From an uncultured Oscillospiraceae bacterium (GTDB lineage: Bacteria > Bacillota_A > Clostridia > Oscillospirales > Oscillospiraceae), in NCBI GenBank assembly GCA_910584605.1, contig CAJUAW010000027.1, forward strand, positions 1 to 24,260: 24,260 nucleotides of DNA, read 5' to 3'. The notes under the pieces were generated by a model that had not been told where the DNA came from, did no database searches, and saw nothing but the letters and a program-made list of their open reading frames with translations. This document shows, in pieces, positions 8,193 through 14,764 of this stretch (position 1 is the first letter of the stretch; each line of letters opens with the position of its first letter). Made by a program: the position numbers and the translations under genes.

Positions 8193-8396
8193 TTACAGCG
8201 CGCTCCAACAGGAATCCAGATGCTTATGTAACGCCTGGTTTGCGTCGAACAGATAGTTGTACAGTGCGTTGAAGCCCTGCGCATAGGGGTCCTTTGCATG
8301 GGACAGCCCCAGCGCCATGACCCCCAGTGCGTTAATTCCCTGAGATACGTTATGGACCGCGATGTCCAATTTATCTAAATCTTCTCGTAAACTCAT
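8193..8396 (-). CDS. small protein of unknown function (67 aa)
   Basis: The product is 67 aa, beginning MSLREDLDKL. AAGGAGGA four bases before the ATG at 8396 decides this start. A much longer upstream frame runs back through the repressor gene and is not credible. The sequence looks all-helical, with repeated hydrophobic positions (LDIAVHNVSQGINALGVMALGL, then a Tyr/Phe/Leu-rich end) and no membrane segment or signal peptide. I do not recognise the family. It follows a ribbon-helix-helix repressor gene by 109 bp on the same strand and may share its transcript. A role as effector partner of that repressor is only a guess. Confidence 0.65.
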   Translation of the reverse strand: MSLREDLDKLDIAVHNVSQGINALGVMALGLSHAKDPYAQGFNALYNYLFDANQALHKHLDSCWSAL

Positions 8397-8406
8397 GCTT
8401 TCCTCC

Positions 8407-8435
8407 TTGATTTTTTCCCGGAGATGTGGCATAAT
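8407..8435 (+). promoter_or_regulatory. candidate promoter of an intergenic small RNA
   Basis: TTGATT (8407-8412), a 17-bp spacer and CATAAT (8430-8435) with an extended -10 TG (TGGCATAAT). No plus-strand protein gene follows. The next plus-strand signal is a hairpin plus U-run at 8467-8514. Confidence 0.45.
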
Positions 8436-8441
8436 CAGATT

Positions 8442-8514
8442 TACCAGACCTTCGGGCTTGGTGTGATAGAAACAATCCGTGCATGTGGTAGTGGGCGGGT
8501 TGTTTCTATTTTTT
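8442..8514 (+). ncRNA. candidate small RNA, antisense to the repressor/67-aa intergenic region
   Basis: A promoter-like element predicts a start at about 8442 and a hairpin with a U-tract predicts an end at about 8514, giving about 73 nt. The 5' part can form a stem capped by a C(UUCG)G tetraloop: ACCA 8443-8446 with TGGT 8459-8462, and CC 8449-8450 with GG 8455-8456, loop 8451-8454. The 3' part is a 13-bp terminator stem (8467-8479 with 8496-8508, one G-U pair) followed by six T. The RNA would be fully complementary to the minus-strand transcript between the repressor stop and the 67-aa gene. It is predicted from sequence alone. Confidence 0.4.
8467..8514 (+). terminator. plus-strand intrinsic terminator with no upstream protein gene
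   Basis: The 13-bp stem (8467-8479 with 8496-8508) is followed by T6 on the plus strand. On the minus strand the hairpin is followed by TATCACAC, so its U-run polarity favours plus-strand RNA. The stop codon of the minus-strand repressor gene lies inside the right arm. Confidence 0.6.
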
Positions 8515-8682
8515 GATGCGGCCGTGCTGTTCCTTGATCCCCTTACGGACGACCTCCGACCGGGAGAGCTGTTCCGCTTCGCAGCACTCGTCCAGCTGTT
8601 CCAGCGTCTCCTTGTCCAGCCGGACCCGGAGCATGAAGTCCTTGGGGTTGTCAGATACAGGACGGCCTCTAGAGGCAACCAT
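8506..8682 (-). CDS. ribbon-helix-helix (CopG/Arc-type) DNA-binding protein
   Basis: The 58-aa product starts MVASRGRPVSD at 8682, with AAAGGCGGTG before it. It has the RHH layout: a short strand (FMLRVRLDKE, about residues 16-25), helix one (ETLEQLDECCEAEQL) and helix two (SRSEVVRKGIKEQHGR). The RGRP N-terminal arm is common in these repressors. RHH proteins bind palindromic DNA as dimers of dimers and usually repress their own promoter. An inverted repeat here spans its own -10 region, which fits. It could be an antitoxin-type regulator or a plain autorepressor, but no known toxin is adjacent. Confidence 0.85.
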   Translation of the reverse strand: MVASRGRPVSDNPKDFMLRVRLDKETLEQLDECCEAEQLSRSEVVRKGIKEQHGRIKK

Positions 8683-8700
8683 TGATTCACCGCCTTTCTG

Positions 8701-8730
8701 GTCGCTACAATAAATATATACTGTTGCGAC
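8701..8730. promoter_or_regulatory. inverted repeat over the RHH promoter, candidate operator
   Basis: The arms GTCGCTACA (8701-8709) and TGTTGCGAC (8722-8730) match at 8 of 9 positions and flank the -10 box. This is the expected position for autorepression by the ribbon-helix-helix protein. Confidence 0.55.
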
Positions 8731-8741
8731 AAAAAAGTCAA
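8713..8741 (-). promoter_or_regulatory. promoter of the RHH repressor gene
   Basis: On the minus strand there is TTGACT (8736-8741), a 17-bp spacer and TATATT (8713-8718), close to consensus. It is about 30 bp before the repressor start. Confidence 0.7.
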
Positions 8742-8751
8742 GTGTTTTTTG

Positions 8752-8786
8752 AAAAAAATTCGCCGCTGTCCCGGAGGGCAGCGGCG
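8752..8786 (-). terminator. terminator of the purine operon after purD
   Basis: On the minus strand an 8-bp GC stem (CGCCGCTG 8761-8768 with 8779-8786, 10-base loop) is followed by AATTTTTTTC. It lies 7 bp after the purD stop. Confidence 0.88.
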
Positions 8787-8793
8787 TTTGCAA

Positions 8794-10053
8794 TCAGACC
8801 TTCCCAATATCGGTGCGGAAGTGCATATCCTGGAAGGTGATGGGTTTCGCGGCGGCGTAGGCGGCGGCGATGGCCTCCTCCAGGGAGGGGGCGGTGGCGG
8901 TGACGCCCAGCACCCGGCCGCCGGCGGTGAGGATGTTTCCCTGCTCGTCCTTTTTCGTGCCGGCGTGGAAGACGGTGGCCCCCAGGGCCTCAGCCTCCGC
9001 CAGCCCGGAGATGGGGTAGCCGCTCTGGTAGCTGACGGGATACCCTCCCGAGGCCAGCACCAGACAGCAGGCAGCTCCGGACTTCCACTTGATGTCCACC
9101 TGATCCAGGGTGCCGTCCACGCAGGCCTGGAAAATGTCCATCAGGTCGGTGTCCAGCATGGACAGGAGGGGCTGCGTTTCCGGATCACCGAAGCGGGCGT
9201 TGTACTCCACCACCTTAGGGCCGTCCTCAGTTAACATAAGACCAAAGTAGATGACCCCCTTAAAGGGCCGTCCCTCCGCCTTCAAAGCGGCCACGGTGGG
9301 CTGGAAAATTTCCTTGACACAGCGCTCCGCAATCTCCGGGGTGTACTTGGGGGAGGGGCAGAAGGCTCCCATGCCGCCGGTGTTGGGTCCCTGGTTGCCG
9401 TCATAGGCCCGCTTGTGATCCTGGCTGGACAGCATGGGTACCAGGTGTTCCCCGTCGCAGAAGGCCAGGACGGTCACCTCCGGACCCACCATGCACTCCT
9501 CAATGACCACGGTGGAGCCGGATTCTCCAAACTTTTTGTCCTCCATCATCTCCCGGACGGCGGTTTCCGCCTCTTCCACGGTGGAGGCCACCACCACTCC
9601 TTTGCCCAGGGCCAGGCCGTCCGCCTTGACCACGATGGGCGCGCCCTGCTCCCGGATGTAGGCCAGAGCCTGGTCCAAGCCGGTGAAGGTTTCGTATTTG
9701 GCGGTGGGGATGTGGTATTGTTTCATCAGCTCCTTGGAAAACGCCTTGCTGGCCTCGATGATGGCGGCATTGGCTCGGGGGCCGAAGGCGGGGATGCCCG
9801 CTTGCTCCAGGGCGTCCACCATGCCCAGGGCCAGGGGGTCGTCGGGGGCCACCATGACGAAATCCATGGCGTTCTCCCTGGCCCAAGCCACCATCCCGTC
9901 CACGTCGGTGGCCTTGATGGGGACGCAGGTCGCCACTTGGGCGATGCCCCCGTTGCCCGGGGCGCAGTACAACTTGGTTACCTTGGGCGACTGGGCCAGC
10001 TTCCAGCAGATGGCGTGCTCCCGGCCGCCTCCGCCTACGACTAAAACTTTCAT
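8794..10053 (-). CDS. purD: phosphoribosylamine-glycine ligase (GAR synthetase)
   Basis: The 419-aa enzyme joins 5-phosphoribosylamine and glycine using ATP to give GAR, the second step of IMP synthesis. The N-terminus MKVLVVGGGGREHAICWKLA has the family GGGGREHA signature. An ATP-grasp fold follows, with VVKADGLALGKGVVVA, the GPEVTVLAFCDG segment and the metal/ATP motif RFGDPETQ. The length is normal. The start at 10053 follows AGGAAAGG by about 12 bases. It is the last gene of the purine operon and is followed by a terminator. It lies 16 bp after the Imm1-like gene. Confidence 0.97.
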   Translation of the reverse strand: MKVLVVGGGGREHAICWKLAQSPKVTKLYCAPGNGGIAQVATCVPIKATDVDGMVAWARENAMDFVMVAPDDPLALGMVDALEQAGIPAFGPRANAAIIEASKAFSKELMKQYHIPTAKYETFTGLDQALAYIREQGAPIVVKADGLALGKGVVVASTVEEAETAVREMMEDKKFGESGSTVVIEECMVGPEVTVLAFCDGEHLVPMLSSQDHKRAYDGNQGPNTGGMGAFCPSPKYTPEIAERCVKEIFQPTVAALKAEGRPFKGVIYFGLMLTEDGPKVVEYNARFGDPETQPLLSMLDTDLMDIFQACVDGTLDQVDIKWKSGAACCLVLASGGYPVSYQSGYPISGLAEAEALGATVFHAGTKKDEQGNILTAGGRVLGVTATAPSLEEAIAAAYAAAKPITFQDMHFRTDIGKV

Positions 10054-10069
10054 GTATAAACAACCTTTC

Positions 10070-10438
10070 CTATAATTCTCCCCAATCAATACAGCCAGGT
10101 GCATTCTGAGATTGGAAAAATTCCAAAGCGCACTCCATAGCATCGGAGGCCGGTATTACCTGCCATGCGGCAATTTCATATTGGCCGTCGCAAAACGAGA
10201 CGATGTCTTCCGCATCTTCATCGCCGAAGGAAACAAGCATCTCGCCGCCGTCCTCCACCTCAAAATAATTGACGACAGCCTGATCGCTTTTTACCAGAAT
10301 AGACAGACAGGGATATTTGGACTCCTCACTTTGGGAACACCAGATTTCATTTTCCTGCTGAAAACAGGTTTCTAAATGAGCCTTATATTCCTCCAAGGAA
10401 TTGCATGGAAAAGAACCAATATTACTGCTGATAAACAT
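10070..10438 (-). CDS. Imm1-like immunity-family protein inside the purine operon
   Basis: The 122-aa protein resembles the Imm1 family of polymorphic-toxin immunity proteins. It has a hydrophobic strand (YPCLSILVK), a strand pair ending in AVVNYFEVEDGGEMLVSFGD, and the C-terminal pattern IPASDAMECALEFFQ followed by APGCIDWGEL, where the proline, acidic residue and tryptophan fit the family end. No signal peptide is present. GAGGAGG precedes the ATG, and the AICAR-transformylase TGA lies immediately before that site, so it is translated as part of the operon. The gene is more AT-rich than its neighbours (samples 40-53% G+C), hinting at later insertion. No toxin gene is in the window, so a real immunity role is unproven. 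Confidence 0.65.
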   Translation of the reverse strand: MFISSNIGSFPCNSLEEYKAHLETCFQQENEIWCSQSEESKYPCLSILVKSDQAVVNYFEVEDGGEMLVSFGDEDAEDIVSFCDGQYEIAAWQVIPASDAMECALEFFQSQNAPGCIDWGEL

Positions 10439-10450
10439 GAGCTTTCCTCC

Positions 10451-11563
10451 TCAGTGGTGGAACAGCCGCATTCCGGTAAAGGCCATCACCATGCCGAACT
10501 TGTCGGCGGTCTCGATGACCTGGTCGTCCCGAATAGAGCCGCCGGGCTGGGCGATGTACTTCACCCCCGACTGGTGGGCCCGCTCCACATTGTCCCCAAA
10601 GGGGAAGAAGGCGTCGGAGCCAAGGGTGACACCCTCCAGTTTGCTGATCCAGTCCGCCTTCTCCTTTTGGGTGAGGACGTCGGCGATAAAGGCGTCGATG
10701 GCGTTGTCCCGGTCGGGGCGGCGGACGTTCTCCGGGAAGGGGAGGGCGAGCACCTTGGGGTGCTGACGCAGCCACCAGATGTCCGCCTTGTTTCCCGCCA
10801 GACGGGTGCAGTGGATGCGGCTCTGCTGTCCGGCCCCTACGCCCAGGGTCTGGCCGTCCTTGACATAGCACACCGAGTTGGATTGGGTGTACTTCAGGGT
10901 GATAAGGGCCAGCAGCATGTCATTTTTGGCCCCCTGGGGCAGGTCCTTGTTTTGGGTGACGAGATTGGCCAGCATGGTTTCATCAATGGCCAGATCGTTG
11001 TACCCCTGCTCAAACGTGATGCCGAAGATGTTCCGCCGCTCAATGGGGGCGGGGGTGTAATCCGGGTCGATTTTCACCACGTTGTACCCGCCCTTGCGCT
11101 TGGCCTTCAGGATCTCCAAAGCTTCCGGGGTGTAGTCTGGGGCGATGACGCCGTCGGATACCTCCAGGGCCAGGAAGCGGGCGGTGTCCCCGTCGCAGGG
11201 GTCGGACAGAGCCGCCCAGTCCCCGAAGGAGCACAGACGGTCGGCCCCCCGGGCCCGGATGTAGGCGCAGGCGATGGGGGAGAGGTCCCCCTGGGGGGCA
11301 AAATAGACCTTCCGCTCAATGTCAGACAGGGGCAGGCCCAGCGCCGCCCCGGCGGGGGAGACGTGCTTGAAGGAGGCCGCCGCCGGCAAGCCGGTGGCCT
11401 GCTTCAGGGCCTTCACCAGCTGCCAGGAGTTCAGCGCGTCCATGAAGTTGATGTACCCCGGCCTGCCGTTGAGCACCTCCAGGGGCAGCTCGCCCTGCTC
11501 CATGAAGATGCGGGCGGGCTTCTGGTTGGGGTTGCAGCCGTATTTCAGTTCCAGCTCGGTCAT
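10451..11563 (-). CDS. purH: stand-alone AICAR formyltransferase (PurH without IMP cyclohydrolase domain)
   Basis: The product is 370 aa from the ATG at 11563, chosen because AAAGGAG lies 8 bases upstream. An ATG six codons earlier would place that site inside the gene. It corresponds only to the transformylase half of PurH and has the catalytic Lys66-His67 in SFKHVSPAG, the pair found about 200 residues later in full-length bifunctional enzymes. The N-terminal IMP cyclohydrolase domain is absent rather than broken, since the protein begins cleanly at LELKYGCNPNQKP. It transfers a formyl group from 10-formyl-THF to AICAR to give FAICAR. Ring closure must come from a separate enzyme, the PurO-like protein three genes upstream in the same operon. 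Confidence 0.94.
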   Translation of the reverse strand: MTELELKYGCNPNQKPARIFMEQGELPLEVLNGRPGYINFMDALNSWQLVKALKQATGLPAAASFKHVSPAGAALGLPLSDIERKVYFAPQGDLSPIACAYIRARGADRLCSFGDWAALSDPCDGDTARFLALEVSDGVIAPDYTPEALEILKAKRKGGYNVVKIDPDYTPAPIERRNIFGITFEQGYNDLAIDETMLANLVTQNKDLPQGAKNDMLLALITLKYTQSNSVCYVKDGQTLGVGAGQQSRIHCTRLAGNKADIWWLRQHPKVLALPFPENVRRPDRDNAIDAFIADVLTQKEKADWISKLEGVTLGSDAFFPFGDNVERAHQSGVKYIAQPGGSIRDDQVIETADKFGMVMAFTGMRLFHH

Positions 11564-11577
11564 GTTGTGCGCTCCTT

Positions 11578-12195
11578 TCATTCTTCTACAGAATCCTCGT
11601 CAATGAATGGGTAGTCCTGGTCGATGAGCATTTGCAGGTACTCATCGAAGCTGTCCGCCGCCACCACCATCTCGTCCGGGTCGTGGAGGAAGCGCAGGAC
11701 CTGACCCTTTTTGCCCTTGGCGGAGGGGGAGAAGTCGATGAACAGCTGGGAGGTGCCGCCGTTGTTGCAGCAGTCGGAGAAGTGGAGCCAGTCCAGCTTG
11801 TCCAGGTCGTCGCAGACCCCTTCGTCCACCGGGATGTCGTCATACTCCCGAGTGACGAAGTAGTCGAAAAACTCCTTGGCCTGGTGGCGGGTCTCCACCA
11901 TCTGCCGGGCGGACAGGAGATAGTAGGGGTAGCCCTCGTAGTCGGAGCCCAGGAAGTAGAAGACCACCTTGTCCGCCGGGTACTCCCGGTAGTAGGTGCC
12001 GTCCACCAGCTTGAGCAGCTCGATCAGACTCTCGGGGATGTCGGGGTAGAGGGTGGTGAGCCGGTCCAGGTCCCGCTGGTCCGCCCCGTGAACCACGGAG
12101 GCGAAGCGGTCCCACATCTCCTGGCCACCATAACGGTAATAGGCCGCTTTCAGGCCGTCGAAGTAAGCCCGGGCCAATTCCTTTCCGGTTAACAT
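11578..12195 (-). CDS. SMI1/KNR4 (SUKH) family protein inside the purine operon
   Basis: This is a 205-aa cytosolic protein. Residues about 40-195 fit the SMI1/KNR4 (SUKH) fold: PDIPESLIELLKLVDGTYY near 51-69, the strand VVFYFLGSDY, LHFSDCCNNGGTSQLFIDFSP near 137-157, GQVLRFLHDPDE near 164-175, and a final helix SFDEYLQMLID. SUKH proteins are commonly immunity proteins to nuclease toxins, but stand-alone housekeeping members exist. The strong GGAGGA 8 bases before the ATG and the overlap with the upstream stop place it firmly in the operon. Its codon use matches the GC-rich neighbours, so it is not obviously recent. Its role next to purine enzymes is unknown. Confidence 0.85.
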   Translation of the reverse strand: MLTGKELARAYFDGLKAAYYRYGGQEMWDRFASVVHGADQRDLDRLTTLYPDIPESLIELLKLVDGTYYREYPADKVVFYFLGSDYEGYPYYLLSARQMVETRHQAKEFFDYFVTREYDDIPVDEGVCDDLDKLDWLHFSDCCNNGGTSQLFIDFSPSAKGKKGQVLRFLHDPDEMVVAADSFDEYLQMLIDQDYPFIDEDSVEE

Positions 12196-12199
12196 AATA

Positions 12200-13396
12200 T
12201 TAATCCTCCGATGGCGTATACTGCTCCGCGTGGAAGTTCCCGTCCGGTCCCCGCATGTAGGCGGTGCCGGCAGGGGCGGTCAGCAGGGGGAGAATATCCG
12301 GGTCATAGTTGCAGATGGTGTTCAGGTCGTAGACCTCAGTATTTCGGGCGTCATTGACATAATCCTCGCTCTCCTCGCCGGAGAAGAACCGCCAGCCGCT
12401 GTCGGGGCGGCCCTCGGTGGGCTGTTCCCGGTAGCACCATCCCACCTTCTTGCCCAGGACGGTGATGTGGTCGGTGGCGAAGCAGCCGTTGGGGCCCTCC
12501 CAGCCGGTGAGGTACAGCTTGAACTCCGGGGCCCACAGCCCGAACTCCTTTTTCCGGGGCGGCACGTACCACAGGCCGCTGGCCCAGGCGGCGCCGTCGT
12601 TCAAAAGCATGCTTACCAGTTTGGTCCACAGCTCCAGTCCCTTGTTCAGCTCGGGCAGCTTGGAGCCGCCGCGAAAGTCCCAGTACAGCTCGCCGCACAC
12701 CAGACTGACGGCAAAGTCGGTCCAGTCCTCAAAAATCTGGGCCTGGACGATCCAGTGCTCCGCCATCTCGTCAAATTCCTCCCGGGTGAGCAGGCCGCAG
12801 GCGTAGCCAGCCCGCAGATGGCCCGCGCACTCGCTGATGTCCCAGGCCAGATAACCCTTGTGGCCCACGATGGGGTAGAACTGGGCGGAAAAGTCCCGAG
12901 CGGTCTTGAAAAACTCCAGGCCGCCGCCGTTGAGCTGGGACAGGTCGAAGGGGGGACGGCCCTCCCAGAAGCCCTCGAAGTCCAGATACTGGCTGTGACA
13001 GCGCAGCTCCTTGTTACAGAACTCCACCATGGACTCCTTGTCCGTGATGCCGAAGATTTCCTTCAGGTGGGCCTGGCACGCCAGCTCCTCCACACGGGAG
13101 GCACACTTGGGCAGAGTGATGAAGTAGTTGGGGCCGGACTCGTTGGGACCGGGGATGCCGGGGGTCTTGCGCAGGGCGGCAATGCCCGCCAGCAGGGCGA
13201 TGAACTCGTCCCGGCCGCAGGGCCGGCGTCCGTTGGTGTTCAGCTTTCGGAGGTCCGCCTCCAGCGCCCGGACGGACTCGGCCAGTCCGGTGTCGTAGGG
13301 GTGAAAGTCAATCAGTCCTGTCTCCGGAGTGGAGGGGGCAGAGGGCTTGGGCTCGGGGGCTTTCTTCTGTTTCTGAAAGCGGTCAAAAAGACCCAT
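12200..13396 (-). CDS. DUF1266-DUF2185 two-domain protein inside the purine operon
   Basis: This is a 398-aa protein. The N-terminus MGLFDRFQKQKKAPEPKPSA is a charged, proline-rich linker. Residues about 95-275 resemble DUF1266 (YLAWDISECAGHLRAGYACG, then LTREEFDEMAEHW and a Trp/Tyr-rich end). Residues about 305-385 closely resemble DUF2185, an immunity-protein-like domain (DSGWRFFSGEESEDYVND, YDLNTICNYDPDILPLL). Both families are of uncertain function, and DUF2185 is grouped with Imm33-type immunity proteins. No membrane segment or signal is seen. AAGAAGGG is 7 bases before the ATG. The gene starts 15 bp after the IMP cyclohydrolase stop, and its own stop lies just ahead of the SUKH gene's ribosome binding site. 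Confidence 0.8.
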   Translation of the reverse strand: MGLFDRFQKQKKAPEPKPSAPSTPETGLIDFHPYDTGLAESVRALEADLRKLNTNGRRPCGRDEFIALLAGIAALRKTPGIPGPNESGPNYFITLPKCASRVEELACQAHLKEIFGITDKESMVEFCNKELRCHSQYLDFEGFWEGRPPFDLSQLNGGGLEFFKTARDFSAQFYPIVGHKGYLAWDISECAGHLRAGYACGLLTREEFDEMAEHWIVQAQIFEDWTDFAVSLVCGELYWDFRGGSKLPELNKGLELWTKLVSMLLNDGAAWASGLWYVPPRKKEFGLWAPEFKLYLTGWEGPNGCFATDHITVLGKKVGWCYREQPTEGRPDSGWRFFSGEESEDYVNDARNTEVYDLNTICNYDPDILPLLTAPAGTAYMRGPDGNFHAEQYTPSED

Positions 13397-13411
13397 TGTG
13401 ATACCCTTCTT

Positions 13412-14119
13412 TCAGCTGTGTTTGTTGATGATATAGCTGTCCGGTCCGCCGCCTGCCAGGTCGATGAGCCGGACATAAAGAGACACCTTGTTGTCCTCGT
13501 TCAGGCTGTCCCACAGGGGCTCGGCCAGCTCGTGGGACTCGGTCAGCGCACCCAGTTCCACCGCCCGGGGCTCGCCCTGGAAGGAGGGCAGGGGGTCGCC
13601 GTCGCTCTGGTAGGTGTGGATGAAGTGGCCCACGCCGGGGACTGGGTTGTCGTACTCAAAGAAGTACCGGCAGCAGCAGTCCGGGTCACCGTCCTGGCTC
13701 TTGAGGATGGACAGATTATAGCTCCCGTCCGGCTTCATCACCCCAGAGATGCGGGGGGTCCAGTTGGGGCCGTCGGGCTCGAATTTCCGGGTATTCAGGG
13801 CGTGGCGGTAGCAGTGGCCTTGGGCGATGTGCTCGGCGATGGTGTCGGTCTGGTCGCCGTTGGTCACCACCAGCAGGCCGTTGGGCAGCAGCCGGACAGG
13901 GTGGTAGATAATCAGAGAGGGGTCGGTCATCTTGCTCTCGTCAAAGGCCCTGGTGCGGATACCGTCCTCGGTATACTCAAAAATCCGGTTGCGGCTGTTC
14001 TCGCTGCGGCCCATGATGAAGTAGGCGATGACGGCCTTTTTGCCATCGGCGCTTCGGCCCGCAAGAATGCCGCGGCCAGGGTAGGGACGCTCGGAGAGAT
14101 AGTTCATCAGATCGGTCAA
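13412..14119 (-). CDS. purO: PurO-type (archaeal-like) IMP cyclohydrolase
   Basis: The 235-aa protein resembles the PurO family, the IMP cyclohydrolase first described in archaea and unrelated to the PurH domain. Recognisable parts are YPGRGILAGRSADGKKAV (residues 13-30), IAYFIMGRSENSRNR (31-45), IIYHPVRLLPNGLLVVTNGDQTD, and PNWTPRISGV (118-127). It would close FAICAR to IMP. The start is a TTG at 14119 with AGGAGG 8 bases upstream; an in-frame ATG four codons later would sit too far from that site. Its presence with a transformylase-only PurH in the same operon supports the call. It is 12 bp downstream of purN. Confidence 0.88.
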   Translation of the reverse strand: MTDLMNYLSERPYPGRGILAGRSADGKKAVIAYFIMGRSENSRNRIFEYTEDGIRTRAFDESKMTDPSLIIYHPVRLLPNGLLVVTNGDQTDTIAEHIAQGHCYRHALNTRKFEPDGPNWTPRISGVMKPDGSYNLSILKSQDGDPDCCCRYFFEYDNPVPGVGHFIHTYQSDGDPLPSFQGEPRAVELGALTESHELAEPLWDSLNEDNKVSLYVRLIDLAGGGPDSYIINKHS

Positions 14120-14131
14120 GGTAACCGCCTC

Positions 14132-14764
14132 CTATGGTAAAATTTGTACGGTACGTCCCTCCACCCGCAGCCGGTCCTGACAGAATAGGCTGACGGCCTG
14201 GGGCAGGAGCTTCCACTCGCACTGCTCCATAATCCGGCGCTGGAGGGTCTCCGGGGTGTCGTCGGGGAGGACGTCCACCGCTTTCTGAAGGATGATGGGT
14301 CCGGCGTCGCACTCCTCGGTGACAAAGTGGACGGTGGCTCCGGACACCTTTACACCGTATTCCAGCGCCTTTTCGTGGACGTGGAGCCCATAGCATCCGG
14401 GACCGGCAAAGGAGGGAATCAGAGCGGGGTGGATGTTGATGACAGCATTATTGTAAACCTCAAAAAGCTCCTTGGTGACAATCGTCATAAAGCCCGCCAT
14501 GACCACAACATCTATGGCGCGCTCCTTCAATTTCTCAACCAGTGCCACAGTCATGGCCTGGCTGGAGGGGTAATTTTTTCTGGGAAGGACGCAGGTGGGG
14601 ATGCCGGCTTTTTTGGCTCGCTCCAAAGCGTAAACCTCTGGCGCAGAAGAGATGACAATAGAGAGCCTGCCGTTGACGATCTCCCCTCGGGCCTGGGCGT
14701 CGATGAGGGCCTGTAAATTGGTCCCGCCCCCGGATACTAACACAGCGATGTTTTTCATACTCAT
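14132..14764 (-). CDS. purN: phosphoribosylglycinamide formyltransferase, 10-formyl-THF dependent
   Basis: The 210-aa enzyme formylates GAR to FGAR. It has the N-terminal NIAVLVSGGGTNLQAL phosphate-binding loop and the catalytic triad Asn110, His112 (NIHPALIPSF) and Asp153 (TEECDAGPI). The region after NIHP (AGPGCYGLHVHEKALEYGVKVSG) is of the clostridial type and slightly longer than in E. coli. The ATG at 14764 overlaps the purM stop as ATGA, so translation is probably coupled. A second ATG two codons later is possible. Little Shine-Dalgarno sequence is visible, in keeping with coupling. Confidence 0.95.
   Translation of the reverse strand: MSMKNIAVLVSGGGTNLQALIDAQARGEIVNGRLSIVISSAPEVYALERAKKAGIPTCVLPRKNYPSSQAMTVALVEKLKERAIDVVVMAGFMTIVTKELFEVYNNAVINIHPALIPSFAGPGCYGLHVHEKALEYGVKVSGATVHFVTEECDAGPIILQKAVDVLPDDTPETLQRRIMEQCEWKLLPQAVSLFCQDRLRVEGRTVQILP

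Noticed and set aside
8193..8682. Classical type II toxin-antitoxin pair
   Set aside because: The RHH protein fits an antitoxin, but the 67-aa partner lacks any recognised toxin motif and is 109 bp away instead of overlapping.
8397..8807. N-terminal extension of the 67-aa protein to about 204 aa
   Set aside because: It runs through the repressor gene in another frame; a strong ribosome site just before the internal ATG marks the real start.
12230..14140. 636-codon plus-strand open frame opposite the DUF1266-DUF2185 and purO genes
   Set aside because: Antisense shadow; spans several real genes and their ribosome sites.
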